From positions 26,670 through 90,669 of the forward strand of contig DFQQ01000011.1 in assembly GCA_002377855.1 (NCBI GenBank): a DNA stretch of 64,000 bases, read 5' to 3'. Each line of letters starts with the position of its first letter. Position 1 is the stretch's first letter. The stretch is from Acidovorax delafieldii. GTDB lineage: Bacteria; Pseudomonadota; Gammaproteobacteria; Burkholderiales; Burkholderiaceae_C. The notes below the pieces were generated by a model. That model had not been told where the DNA came from. It made no database searches and saw only the letters and a program-made list of their open reading frames with translations. The translations under genes were made by a program, and so were the position numbers. Below, in pieces: positions 8,061 through 15,580 of the stretch.

Positions 8061-8904
8061 GATCCATGGTGGTTAGCTGTGCGCCCGCAGCGCGCATGCC
8101 GTCCAGAAACGCCTGGTGCTGGGTCTCAAACCCGGCGACAGGGCTCATGCCGTCGGTCAGCAGCACCACCCGGCTGGCCTGCCAGCCCGATTGCAGGCGC
8201 GGCAGGTGCTGCACGATGTGTTCGGTGGTCGAGCGCACGCAGTGGCTGCTTGCCTCGCCCGCAATCAGCAGCACATCTGCCTGCCCCAGCTGCTGCAGCA
8301 GTGCGGTGTTCAGTGCGGTGCTGGCATCGGCCGCATCAGGCACTTCGGCCTCGATGGCGCTGTAGTGTTCGGTCCAGGGGTTGGTGCCCTTGAACACGTT
8401 GCGCACCGCGCGCTGGCGCTGCAGCTGCCAGATGCCGCAGGCGGCCAGCACATCGGCATGCACGCCGTGGCCCCAACTGCCCACCTCGCAGTGCACGGGC
8501 CAGACCATGAGCGTGTAGCGGCCTTGCGCCTCCAGCGCGTCCAGGTACTGCAGGGTGCGGGGCAGGGCGGCGGGGCTGCGCGGTGTGAAGTCGCCCGCGC
8601 GCACCTGGGCCGCGGTGATGGGTGTGAAGGGCGTCACATCGGCCCCTGTGCCGGTCTGCCAGAAGCCGGGGTGGGCAATGTCAAAGCGCTGGTGCGAGTC
8701 GAGCGTGACGGTGATGGCATCGAGCTGCCCGCCCTGGTTGGCGATGAACTGCGCCAGGCGCTGCATGTCGGCATGCGCGCCGGCCACGGGCAGGGCGGGA
8801 GCGGTGCGCTGGCCGCTGCGCACATCGGTGGGTTGCCAGGCGGCGGGCAGGTCGCAAAAGTCGTTTTGCGGGTCGATGACCAAAAGCTGGATGTTGCGGG
8901 CCAT
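8047..8904 (-). CDS. pncA: Nicotinamidase-like isochorismatase-family hydrolase
   Basis: Probably hydrolyses nicotinamide to nicotinate and ammonia, feeding pncB. The fold signature is clear: LLVIDPQNDFCDLPA at residues 7-21 with the first catalytic Asp, DSHQRFDIAHPGFW with metal-site residues, and the nucleophile-region cysteine in IAGEASSHCVRSTTEHIV. At 285 residues it is longer than the E. coli enzyme (about 213). The PncA assignment rests on the family plus its place as first gene of a pncB-nadE-nadM cluster opposite an NrtR-type regulator. The last codons lie inside repeat copy 3. ATG 8904 has an AAGGAG-like ribosome site. Confidence 0.85.
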   Translation of the reverse strand: MARNIQLLVIDPQNDFCDLPAAWQPTDVRSGQRTAPALPVAGAHADMQRLAQFIANQGGQLDAITVTLDSHQRFDIAHPGFWQTGTGADVTPFTPITAAQVRAGDFTPRSPAALPRTLQYLDALEAQGRYTLMVWPVHCEVGSWGHGVHADVLAACGIWQLQRQRAVRNVFKGTNPWTEHYSAIEAEVPDAADASTALNTALLQQLGQADVLLIAGEASSHCVRSTTEHIVQHLPRLQSGWQASRVVLLTDGMSPVAGFETQHQAFLDGMRAAGAQLTTMDQISL

Positions 8905-8935
8905 GGGGTTCTCCTTGGTTGGCGCTGCCAGTGTA

Positions 8936-8969
8936 AATCACTTAGTATCAAAATAAAACTAAGTAGATT
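8936..8969. promoter_or_regulatory. Candidate NrtR operator in the pncA-nrtR divergent spacer
   Basis: Inverted repeat ACTTAGT (8940-8946) and ACTAAGT (8958-8964) around an A-rich 11-base centre. With a one-base bulge the pairing extends to AATCACTTAGT / ACTAAGTAGATT. It is the only clear palindrome in the 157-base spacer between the divergent genes, the expected place for the site of an autoregulating NAD-metabolism repressor. The binding role is inferred. Confidence 0.55.
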
Positions 8970-9061
8970 GCAAGGATTTGTAGTGGAGCGTTACTTGAAA
9001 TTTGAAGCCAATGCCTAAGTGGGGATTCGACTTTGTTCAACCTTGTGACAAACTTGCACGC

Positions 9062-9733
9062 ATGACCTCTGATGCCCATCCTGCTGTGATCTGTACTGTC
9101 GATGTGGTGTTGCTCACGTTGGCACAAGGCGCGCTTCATGTCGCCCTGCTGCGCCGCGACAAGCCTCCTTTTGCAGGGGCCATGGCGTTGCCGGGGGGGT
9201 ACATTCACCCCCAGGACGATGTCGACACGCATGCCAGCGCTGCACGGGTGCTGCGTGACAAGGCTGGCCTGCAAAGCCCGTATCTGGAGCAACTGGCGAC
9301 GTTCTCTGGCGCGGCGCGCGATCCGCGCGGATGGTCTGTGGCCGTGGCCTATTGCGCCCTGGTGCCGCACGCGCTGCTGACAGCGGGGCCCCTCACATTG
9401 ACGCCAGTGGCTGCGCTGCCGCCCTTGCCCTTTGATCACCGCACCATGGTGGACGCCGCCGTCGCCCGCGTGCGCAGCAAGAGCCAGTACTCGTCCATGC
9501 CCGTCCATTGGTGTGCCGAGCCGTTCACGCTGCCCCAGTTGCAAGCGGTGTATGAGGCGGTGCTGGGGGAGCCATTGAGCAAGGTGAGTTTTCGCCGCAA
9601 GATGGACGAGCTGGGCATGCTGGAAGCGCTGCCGGGCACCTTGCAGACCGGCGGCGCCCACCGCCCCGCGCAGCTCTACCGCATCAAGCCAGCCTTTCGC
9701 CGCAGCCTCTCCACCAGCAGCCGGGGCCTGTAG
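9062..9733 (+). CDS. nrtR: NrtR-type regulator of NAD metabolism (Nudix-like domain plus winged helix)
   Basis: The N-terminal Nudix-fold domain (about 8-140) contains GAMALPGGYIHPQDDVDT, but its Nudix box is degenerate and lacks the catalytic REXXEE glutamates. This is typical of NrtR proteins that sense ADP-ribose or related nucleotides rather than hydrolyse them. The C-terminal part (about 155-223) has the NrtR-like winged-helix segment FTLPQLQAVYEAVLGEPLSK followed by SFRRKMDELGML. The gene is divergent from the NAD salvage genes, with a palindrome between. ATG 9062 is preferred over an in-frame upstream start at 9002, because the conserved domain begins right after it. Confidence 0.85.
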   Translation: MTSDAHPAVICTVDVVLLTLAQGALHVALLRRDKPPFAGAMALPGGYIHPQDDVDTHASAARVLRDKAGLQSPYLEQLATFSGAARDPRGWSVAVAYCALVPHALLTAGPLTLTPVAALPPLPFDHRTMVDAAVARVRSKSQYSSMPVHWCAEPFTLPQLQAVYEAVLGEPLSKVSFRRKMDELGMLEALPGTLQTGGAHRPAQLYRIKPAFRRSLSTSSRGL

Positions 9734-9910
9734 CCTGCGCGAAATTTGTTGGACGCGGTCGCGCTAATCTGGCACAACCGCGGGTTTTGGCAGCGCGCAG
9801 CGAGTCAGTGGACCGGCAGCACACATGAGATGCGCGCGGGGGGGGCGGGCTCGCGCCAGCAGAGCGTTCTTTCACAAGAGTTTTGGCCAGACCAAAACGA
9901 GGGAGGGTGG

Positions 9911-11173
9911 ATGTCGATCAGGCTCAAGTTCAATGTTGTGCTTGCGGTGGTGCTGCTCGTGGCGGCGGCAGGCGCGGGCTTTTATGTGCACGGGTTTCTG
10001 CAGCGCGCAGCCATAGAAGAGGTGCGGCACAACTCGCAATTGATGATGCACTCGGCCATGGCCATTCGCGACTACACGACCGAGTTGGTCAAGCCCCATC
10101 TGGATGAAAAACTGGCCGAGCAATTCCTGCCGCAGACGGTGCCCGCCTATGCAGCCACTGAAACGCTCAAGCGCCTGCAGACCCGCTTTCCGGGCTACGA
10201 ATACAAGGAAGCGGTGCTTAACCCCACCAACGCGCGGGACCGCGCCAACGAATGGGAAGAGCGTGTGATCCATGACTTTCGCAGTGGCAAGCTGGACCTG
10301 AAGCAGGAAGTGACGGGGGAGGTGGGAGAGGGCATGCACCGGGCGCTTTATGTGGCCAGGCCCATCACCATCAAGCAGTCCCAATGCATGGCTTGCCATA
10401 GCGCGCCTGCGGTGGCGCCTCCCACCATGCTCAAGATCTACGGCGAGAAAAACGGTTTTGGCTGGGCCATGAACGAGACCGTTGGGGTGCAGGTGGTCAA
10501 GGTGCCCATGTTCTATCCGCTGGAGAAGGCGCGCCAGACCTTCTACAACGTGATGGGCGCTTTGGTGGGGAGCTTTGTGCTGCTGTTCGTGGGGCTCAAT
10601 CTGTCTTTGTCCTCTATCGTGATCGAGCCCATGGCGCGGCTCAATCGCAAGCTGGAGGATCTGGCCACCAAGGACTTTCTTACCGACTTGGTCAACCGCC
10701 GTCGCTTCTTTGAGCGGCTGGAGACCGAGATGGCGGAAACCCGCATCAAAAAGAGCAGCCTGTCGGTGGTGATGTTTGACATCGACTTTTTCAAGCGCAT
10801 CAACGACACCTTCTGGCACGATTCGGGCGATGTGGTGCTCAAGAGCACGGCGCTGCGTGTGCGCGAACTGCTGCGGTCGTCCGACTGCGCTGCCCGTTTT
10901 GGCGGAGAGGAGTTCATCATCCTGCTCAAGGAGACTCCGATGGAGGCCGCCATGGCCATGGCTGAAGCGGTCCGTGCCCGCATTGCCGGCACACCTTTCG
11001 ATGCAGTGGGGCATGTCAGCGCCAGTTTTGGCGTCGCAACCTGGAACCACCACGAAGACAGCCACGCACTGATCAAGCGGGCCGACGAGGCCTTGTATGT
11101 TGCCAAATCGCGCGGACGCAACTGCGTGGTGCAAGCCCAAGAAGCCAGTGCGGCCCAGCCGCATCTGCAGTGA
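9911..11173 (+). CDS. Membrane diguanylate cyclase with a DUF3365 (Tll0287-like) heme-type sensor domain
   Basis: 420 residues: N-terminal membrane segment (about 8-28), periplasmic DUF3365 domain (about 35-205) carrying a c-type heme motif CMACH at 159-163, second membrane segment (about 213-235) and a cytoplasmic GGDEF domain (about 255-405). The active site reads GGEEF (331-335). An inhibitory RxxD site (RSSD, 322-325) lies exactly five residues before it, so the enzyme should make c-di-GMP with product inhibition. The heme motif suggests a redox or gas sensor. ATG 9911 follows GGGAGGG; an in-frame TTG at 9746 would add 55 residues without a membrane-targeting start and is rejected. Confidence 0.9.
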   Translation: MSIRLKFNVVLAVVLLVAAAGAGFYVHGFLQRAAIEEVRHNSQLMMHSAMAIRDYTTELVKPHLDEKLAEQFLPQTVPAYAATETLKRLQTRFPGYEYKEAVLNPTNARDRANEWEERVIHDFRSGKLDLKQEVTGEVGEGMHRALYVARPITIKQSQCMACHSAPAVAPPTMLKIYGEKNGFGWAMNETVGVQVVKVPMFYPLEKARQTFYNVMGALVGSFVLLFVGLNLSLSSIVIEPMARLNRKLEDLATKDFLTDLVNRRRFFERLETEMAETRIKKSSLSVVMFDIDFFKRINDTFWHDSGDVVLKSTALRVRELLRSSDCAARFGGEEFIILLKETPMEAAMAMAEAVRARIAGTPFDAVGHVSASFGVATWNHHEDSHALIKRADEALYVAKSRGRNCVVQAQEASAAQPHLQ

Positions 11174-11206
11174 TGGGCGGCTGAACAACGACTGGCACCG
11201 AACAAG

Positions 11207-11683
11207 CTAGGCGACGGGTACGCAATTCTCGGCCGTCACCGCCAACTCGGCCCTGGCACTGTTGTATTCGCTGAGGTACTCGCGCGCCAGAGAGGCCTTT
11301 TGCGCGTCGGTGAGCAGCTTTCCGGCCATCTGAAAAAACCGCTGCTCTTCCTCGTGCAAATGGTGCTCCACCTTTTCGGTCAACTTGCGCGCCAACGGCA
11401 GCCAGCCTGGGCTGGATGCCTCGGTTTCCTCCAGCGCTTCCACCAGCTCGTCGATCTGGTGGTGCTCTGCAATCGCGTGGCGCGAGAGGTCGATGCCGGC
11501 GTCGTGCTGCATGAGGGGGATGTAAAAGTGCCGGTCTTCTGCCAGCGCATGAACTGCCAGTTCGCCCTTGAGCGCCTTGAAGAGCGTGTGCCGCTCTGGA
11601 GTGTCGCCACTGGTCTTCAGCAGCAGGGCAGACAGGTGCCGCTGAACGGTATGGCTTTCGCGCAATGCTTCAAAGATGTTCAT
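11207..11683 (-). CDS. Hemerythrin HHE-domain protein
   Basis: 158-residue helical protein with the spaced His/Glu ligands of the hemerythrin-like di-iron fold: RESHTVQRHL (about 8-17), HALAEDRHFYIPLM (about 45-58), HAIAEHHQIDELVEALEE and KVEHHLHEEEQRFFQMAG. Such proteins bind oxygen, or take part in iron or redox stress handling. No DNA-binding or other partner domain is present. It sits upstream of a small DUF1328 membrane protein on the same strand and convergent to the diguanylate cyclase. The specific role is unknown. Confidence 0.85.
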   Translation of the reverse strand: MNIFEALRESHTVQRHLSALLLKTSGDTPERHTLFKALKGELAVHALAEDRHFYIPLMQHDAGIDLSRHAIAEHHQIDELVEALEETEASSPGWLPLARKLTEKVEHHLHEEEQRFFQMAGKLLTDAQKASLAREYLSEYNSARAELAVTAENCVPVA

Positions 11684-11692
11684 GGGCCGGTC

Positions 11693-11878
11693 TTACTTGA
11701 GGGCCTTGCTTACGGCGCCTGCTGCCTTGACGGCCAGCACCACAAAAATCACCGTCAACACCAGGAAAACGAAGAACAGCACTTTGGCAATGCCTGCGGC
11801 CCCGGCTGCGAGACCCGTGAACCCGAGGGCTCCAGCCACCAAAGAAATCAGGGCAAAGATGATGGCGTACTTCAGCAT
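11693..11878 (-). CDS. Small DUF1328 (YtjA-like) membrane protein
   Basis: 61 residues with two hydrophobic helices (about 3-24 and 29-50) joined by GAAG-containing turns, beginning MLKYAIIFALISLVAGALGF. This is the hallmark of the DUF1328/YtjA family of inner-membrane proteins of unknown function, often induced by stress. ATG 11878 is supported by a strong AAGGAGG ribosome site 8 bases upstream; an in-frame upstream extension is ignored. The hemerythrin gene begins 9 bases after its stop on the same strand, so the two are probably co-transcribed. Confidence 0.88.
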   Translation of the reverse strand: MLKYAIIFALISLVAGALGFTGLAAGAAGIAKVLFFVFLVLTVIFVVLAVKAAGAVSKALK

Positions 11879-12093
11879 GGGGTTCTCCTCCTTTTGGGGC
11901 CACGACGCGCGGCTCAACCTGCGGCAACGATAGATGCCGAAAGAGAAGTGCGCTGTAGGCGCTCCCTGTGCAGCGGTGTAGGAGAGGGGGCGAAATGGGC
12001 CAGCATCGGTGGCGAGCTGGCGTGAAAAAGGGGCGCTCAGGCCCCTCTTGCACTTCTATGTGGCGACCCTTGGCTTGGACCTGCGCACAGAGC

Positions 12094-12440
12094 GGGCTTT
12101 ACAGCCCCGCGCGGCATGCAGTGCAGCAGCCTTGTCCGTACGTTGGCTACTACGGCACGGGCCTTGCGGCTCTTCACATCGGCGTTGCCGATATCAGCCT
12201 GCGCCGAAAGCCAGTCAAGCTCGCTTCGCTCGGGGCCTTACAGGCCCGCAGAAGCCTTGTCATGCTTTTGGTCTGCATTCACATCGCTAACGCGATATGA
12301 ACTTCGCCCCCGTACGGAAAGCTGCGCTGCGCGCAGGGGGCTTACAGCCCCGCAGCAGCACGCAGTGCCGCTGCCTTGTCCGTACCTTGGTCTGCGTTCA
12401 CATCGCCGACGCGATATGAACTTCGCCCGAAGACCGATAC
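12094..12440. repeat. Tandem relic copies of the metK 3' end
   Basis: Downstream of metK lie degenerate copies of its final codons in the same orientation. The copy at 12342-12384 reads on the minus strand TDKAAALRAAAGL plus TAA, the same peptide as the real MetK terminus, although most codons differ synonymously. A weaker copy at 12096-12138 reads TDKAAALHAA, then shifts frame before the stop. A third trace lies at 12236-12262. The copies are separated by related spacers with CACATCGCTAACGCGATATG-like hairpins (12280-12299 and 12400-12418). The rest of the 583-base gap (11879-12093) holds nothing I recognise. Confidence 0.75.
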
Positions 12441-12461
12441 CGCGCTGTCAGCGCGGCAGGC

Positions 12462-13643
12462 TTACAGCCCGGCTGCTGCGCGCAGCGCAGCAGCTTTATC
12501 GGTCTTCTCCCAAGTGAACTCGGGTTCCTCGCGGCCGAAGTGGCCGTAGGCGGCGGTCTTGCTGTAGATGGGACGAAGCAGGTCCAGCATCTGGATGATG
12601 CCCTTGGGGCGCAGGTCGAAGTGGGCCTCCACCAGCTTGGCGATCTCTGCGTCGGGGATCACACCGGTGCCTTCGGTGTACACGGTGATGTTCATCGGGC
12701 GGGCCACGCCAATCGCGTACGCCACCTGAATCTGGCACTGGCGTGCCAGGCCCGCGGCCACGATGTTCTTGGCCACATAGCGGGCCGCGTAGGCGGCCGA
12801 GCGGTCTACCTTGCTGGGATCCTTGCCGCTGAACGCACCGCCGCCGTGGGGGCAGGCGCCGCCGTAGGTGTCCACAATGATCTTGCGGCCCGTGAGGCCA
12901 CAGTCACCCTGAGGGCCGCCGATGACGAAGCGGCCGGTGGGGTTGATCAGGTACTTGGTGTCCTGCAGCCATTCCTTGGGCAGCACCGGCTTGATGATTT
13001 CTTCGATGCAGGCCTCGTAGAAGCTGGCCTTCATCTTGGTGGCTGTCTCGCTCTGGTCGGGGCTGTGCTGGGTCGAGAGCACCACGGTGTCGATGCTGTG
13101 GGGCTTTCCGTCGACATAGCGCATGGTGATCTGGCTCTTGGCGTCGGGGCGCAGGAAGGGCAGGCGGCCGTCCTTGCGCAGCTGGGCCTGGCGCTCGACC
13201 ACGCGGTGGGCGTAGTAGATGGGCGCGGGCATCAGCTCGGGCGTTTCGTCGCAGGCGTAGCCAAACATCAGGCCCTGGTCGCCCGCGCCGATGTTCAGGT
13301 GGTCGTCAGACGCATGGTCCACGCCCTGGGCGATGTCATTGGATTGCTTGTCGTAGGCGACCAGCACCGCGCAGCCCTTGTAGTCGATGCCGTATTCGGT
13401 GTTGTCGTAGCCGATGCGCTTGATGGTGTCGCGCGCCACCTGGATGTAGTCCACGTGGGCGTTGGTGGTGATCTCGCCAGCCAGCACAACGAGGCCCGTG
13501 TTGGTCAGCGTTTCGGCGGCCACGCGGCTCTTGGGGTCTTGTTCGAAGATTGCGTCCAGGATCGCGTCGGAGATCTGGTCTGCCACCTTGTCGGGGTGGC
13601 CTTCAGAGACGGATTCCGAGGTAAAAAGAAAGTCGTTCGCCAT
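12462..13643 (-). CDS. metK: S-adenosylmethionine synthetase
   Basis: Makes S-adenosylmethionine from methionine and ATP in the cytosol. The full-length 393-residue protein has the family landmarks FTSESVSEGHPDKVADQISD (residues 7-26), GAGDQGLMFGYACDETPELM, GGPQGDCGLTGRKIIVDTYG, GGGAFSGKDPSKVDRSAAY and the C-terminal FGREEPEFTWEKTD. The ATG at 13643 has AGGAG upstream. It is divergent from the acyltransferase pair. The 3' end is odd: the final coding stretch recurs downstream in altered codons, and an inverted copy of GAAGACCGATA lies just past the stop. Confidence 0.98.
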   Translation of the reverse strand: MANDFLFTSESVSEGHPDKVADQISDAILDAIFEQDPKSRVAAETLTNTGLVVLAGEITTNAHVDYIQVARDTIKRIGYDNTEYGIDYKGCAVLVAYDKQSNDIAQGVDHASDDHLNIGAGDQGLMFGYACDETPELMPAPIYYAHRVVERQAQLRKDGRLPFLRPDAKSQITMRYVDGKPHSIDTVVLSTQHSPDQSETATKMKASFYEACIEEIIKPVLPKEWLQDTKYLINPTGRFVIGGPQGDCGLTGRKIIVDTYGGACPHGGGAFSGKDPSKVDRSAAYAARYVAKNIVAAGLARQCQIQVAYAIGVARPMNITVYTEGTGVIPDAEIAKLVEAHFDLRPKGIIQMLDLLRPIYSKTAAYGHFGREEPEFTWEKTDKAAALRAAAGL

Positions 13644-13774
13644 TTGAATAAACTCCTGTGTTCCGGCATTTTGGGCGTCGCCCGCAGCCTAGGGAGCTTT
13701 GGCGAACGCTTTAGCAGAATTTTTTTACGTCGCCCTGCAAGTTGCTCATTTAACTCAGCGACCAAAATATTTTA

Positions 13775-14626
13775 ATGCCAGTCGTCTTTCGATTCTTTTC
13801 CGTATTTCCGCTGTGGTTGCTCCACGTCATTGGATGCGCCCTGGGCTGGGTGGCCTTTGCCGCGTCGGGGGTGTACCGCAAGCGCTTTCTGGCCAATGCC
13901 GCGTTGGCGGGCTATTCGTTTGCACAGGTGCGCGCCGCCGTGGGCCACGCCGGGCGCATGGTGGCAGAGTTGCCGCGGCTGTGGCTGGGCGCGCCTGTAC
14001 CCGTGCGCATCCAGGGCGAGGCGTGTGTAGAACAAGCTTGGGAGGCCCGGCGTGGCGTGATTTTTTTGACCCCGCACCTGGGGTGCTTTGAGATGTCGGC
14101 CCAGGCCATTGCCACGCGCTGGAGCGAGCGGCAGGGCCCCATCACCGTGCTGTACCGCCCCGCGCGCCAAGCCTGGTTGGCCAAGGTGATGGAGACGGCC
14201 CGCAACCGCCCCGGCATGCAGGCCGTGCCGACCACGCTGGCTGGTGTGCGGCAGATGATCAAGGCGCTGCGCCGCGGCGAGGCCGTGGGCCTGCTGCCTG
14301 ACCAGGTGCCGCCCGAAGGCCTGGGCGTGTGGTCACCCGTGTTTGGCAAGCCGGCCTACACCATGACGCTGGCCGCGCGCCTGGCGCTGCAAACCGGCGC
14401 CACCGTGCTGCTGGTGCGCTGCGAGCGCGAGAGCGGCGGGCGCGGTTTTGTGATGTACGCAGAGCCCTTGCCCCAGCCGCTGGACAGTGACCTCGACACC
14501 GCCGTGCGGCAAATCAACGAAGCCATGGAGCATGTGATTCGCCAGTGCCCCGGTCAGTACCTGTGGGGCTATGGCCGCTACAAGCAACCCCGCGCGGAAG
14601 CTCCGGCGCCGGAGGCCTCGGCATGA
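13775..14626 (+). CDS. Lysophospholipid / Kdo2-lipid A acyltransferase, first of two (HX4E type)
   Basis: LpxL/HtrB-like inner-membrane acyltransferase that adds a secondary acyl chain to lipid A or a related lipid. The 283 residues include an N-terminal hydrophobic anchor (about 8-30) and the catalytic HX4E motif in FLTPHLGCFEMSAQ (near residue 102). These are followed by TVLYRPARQ, the LLPDQVPPEGLGVWSPVFGK block and the C-terminal CPGQYLWGYGRYK. ATG 13775 is the first in-frame ATG after the divergent spacer with metK. The stop overlaps the start of the next acyltransferase by 4 bases (ATGA), so the two are translationally coupled. Confidence 0.88.
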   Translation: MPVVFRFFSVFPLWLLHVIGCALGWVAFAASGVYRKRFLANAALAGYSFAQVRAAVGHAGRMVAELPRLWLGAPVPVRIQGEACVEQAWEARRGVIFLTPHLGCFEMSAQAIATRWSERQGPITVLYRPARQAWLAKVMETARNRPGMQAVPTTLAGVRQMIKALRRGEAVGLLPDQVPPEGLGVWSPVFGKPAYTMTLAARLALQTGATVLLVRCERESGGRGFVMYAEPLPQPLDSDLDTAVRQINEAMEHVIRQCPGQYLWGYGRYKQPRAEAPAPEASA

Positions 14627-15492
14627 TGAGCCGGCTGGGCGTGTGGTTCATGGGCTTGCTGGCCCATGTGCCTTTGCCGGTGCTGCGCGCCATGGGTGCG
14701 GCGCTGGGGCGCGTCTTGTTCGTGCTGGCGGCGCCCCGGCGCAAGATCACCCTGCGCAATCTGGAGCTGTGCTTTCCGCAGGCCACGGCGCAGCAGCGCA
14801 CGCAGTGGGCGCGTGAGAGCTTCATCGTCTTTTGCCAGACCTGGCTGGACCGCAGTTGGCTCTGGTCCGCCCCGCGCGCGGTGGTCGAGCAGCGCGTCAA
14901 GCTTGAGGGTGCCGTGCACGAACTCGAAGGCGATGCGCCCACCATCATCTTCGCGCCGCACTTCTACGGCATGGACGCTGGCGGCCTGGTGCTGCCGCTG
15001 CGTACCTCCCGGGCGTTCACCTCCATTTTTTCTACGCACCCCGACCCGGCCATTGACGCCTGGTTCATGGCAGGCCGCCAGCGTTTTGGCGATGTGCGCA
15101 TGCTCAACCGTGCGGACGGAGTCAAACCGATCATTTCCAACCTGCGCAAGGGCGGCCTTCTGTACCTGCTGCCCGACATGGACTTTGGTGCGGGAGAGTC
15201 GATTTTTGTGCCTTTTTACGGCGTGCCTACTGCCACGGTGCCCTCGCTGTCGCGGTTTGCCCGACTGGGTCGGGCCAAGGTCATCGGCATGCACACGCGC
15301 CTGACGCCCACGGGCTATACGGCCGAACTGACGCCTGCATGGGAACACTTCCCGACCGACGATGTAGAGGCCGACACCGCCCGCATGAACCGTGAGCTGG
15401 AGGGTTACATCAACACCATGCCCGGTCAGTACTACTGGGTGCACAAGCGCTTCAAAACGCGTCCTGATGCGCAGCCTTCTCTGTACGAATAG
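14623..15492 (+). CDS. Lysophospholipid / Kdo2-lipid A acyltransferase, second of two (HX4D type)
   Basis: 289 residues of the same LpxL/HtrB superfamily as the preceding gene, but with the catalytic acid as Asp: FAPHFYGMDAGG (HX4D, near residue 108). It also has YLLPDMDFGAGESIFVPFYG (the acceptor-site block) and the C-terminal MPGQYYWVHKRFKTRP. The start at 14623 overlaps the upstream stop. Two non-identical acyltransferases in one operon suggest sequential addition of two secondary chains in lipid A, or of one lipid A and one other acyl chain. Which is LpxL-like and which LpxM-like cannot be settled by eye. Confidence 0.88.
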   Translation: MMSRLGVWFMGLLAHVPLPVLRAMGAALGRVLFVLAAPRRKITLRNLELCFPQATAQQRTQWARESFIVFCQTWLDRSWLWSAPRAVVEQRVKLEGAVHELEGDAPTIIFAPHFYGMDAGGLVLPLRTSRAFTSIFSTHPDPAIDAWFMAGRQRFGDVRMLNRADGVKPIISNLRKGGLLYLLPDMDFGAGESIFVPFYGVPTATVPSLSRFARLGRAKVIGMHTRLTPTGYTAELTPAWEHFPTDDVEADTARMNRELEGYINTMPGQYYWVHKRFKTRPDAQPSLYE

Positions 15493-15523
15493 TTGTTGGG
15501 TAGCGGTCCGGGGCGAATGCAAG

Positions 15524-15580
15524 AAAAGCCTGCGGCGCTTTAAAAAATGAGCGGCTACAGCTACCATTTCAGTAGCAAAA
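15524..15580. repeat. Dispersed palindromic repeat, copy 4
   Basis: Lies between convergent genes. The core is GGCGCTTTAAAAAATGAGCG with flanks GGCTACAGCTACCATTTCAG and TAGCAAAAA; one arm is degenerate. The hydrolase stop codon (15561-15563 on the minus strand) falls inside it. Confidence 0.6.

Noticed and set aside
9746..9910. 55-residue upstream extension of the diguanylate cyclase from a TTG codon
   Set aside because: The extension is Gly/Arg/Gln-rich without targeting features; ATG 9911 has a good ribosome site and begins a membrane anchor.
12094..12440. Tandem repeats downstream of metK as a CRISPR array
   Set aside because: Units are unequal, degenerate and coding-derived, spacers are related to each other, and no cas gene is present.
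13644..13774. SAM- or SAH-type riboswitch upstream of metK
   Set aside because: The 131-base divergent spacer shows none of the conserved cores I know; only an AGGAG ribosome site and AT-rich promoter-like DNA are visible.
12540..13775. Plus-strand open frame of 411 codons opposite metK
   Set aside because: Gly/Val/Ala/His-rich filler with no recognisable domain; metK on the other strand is certain.
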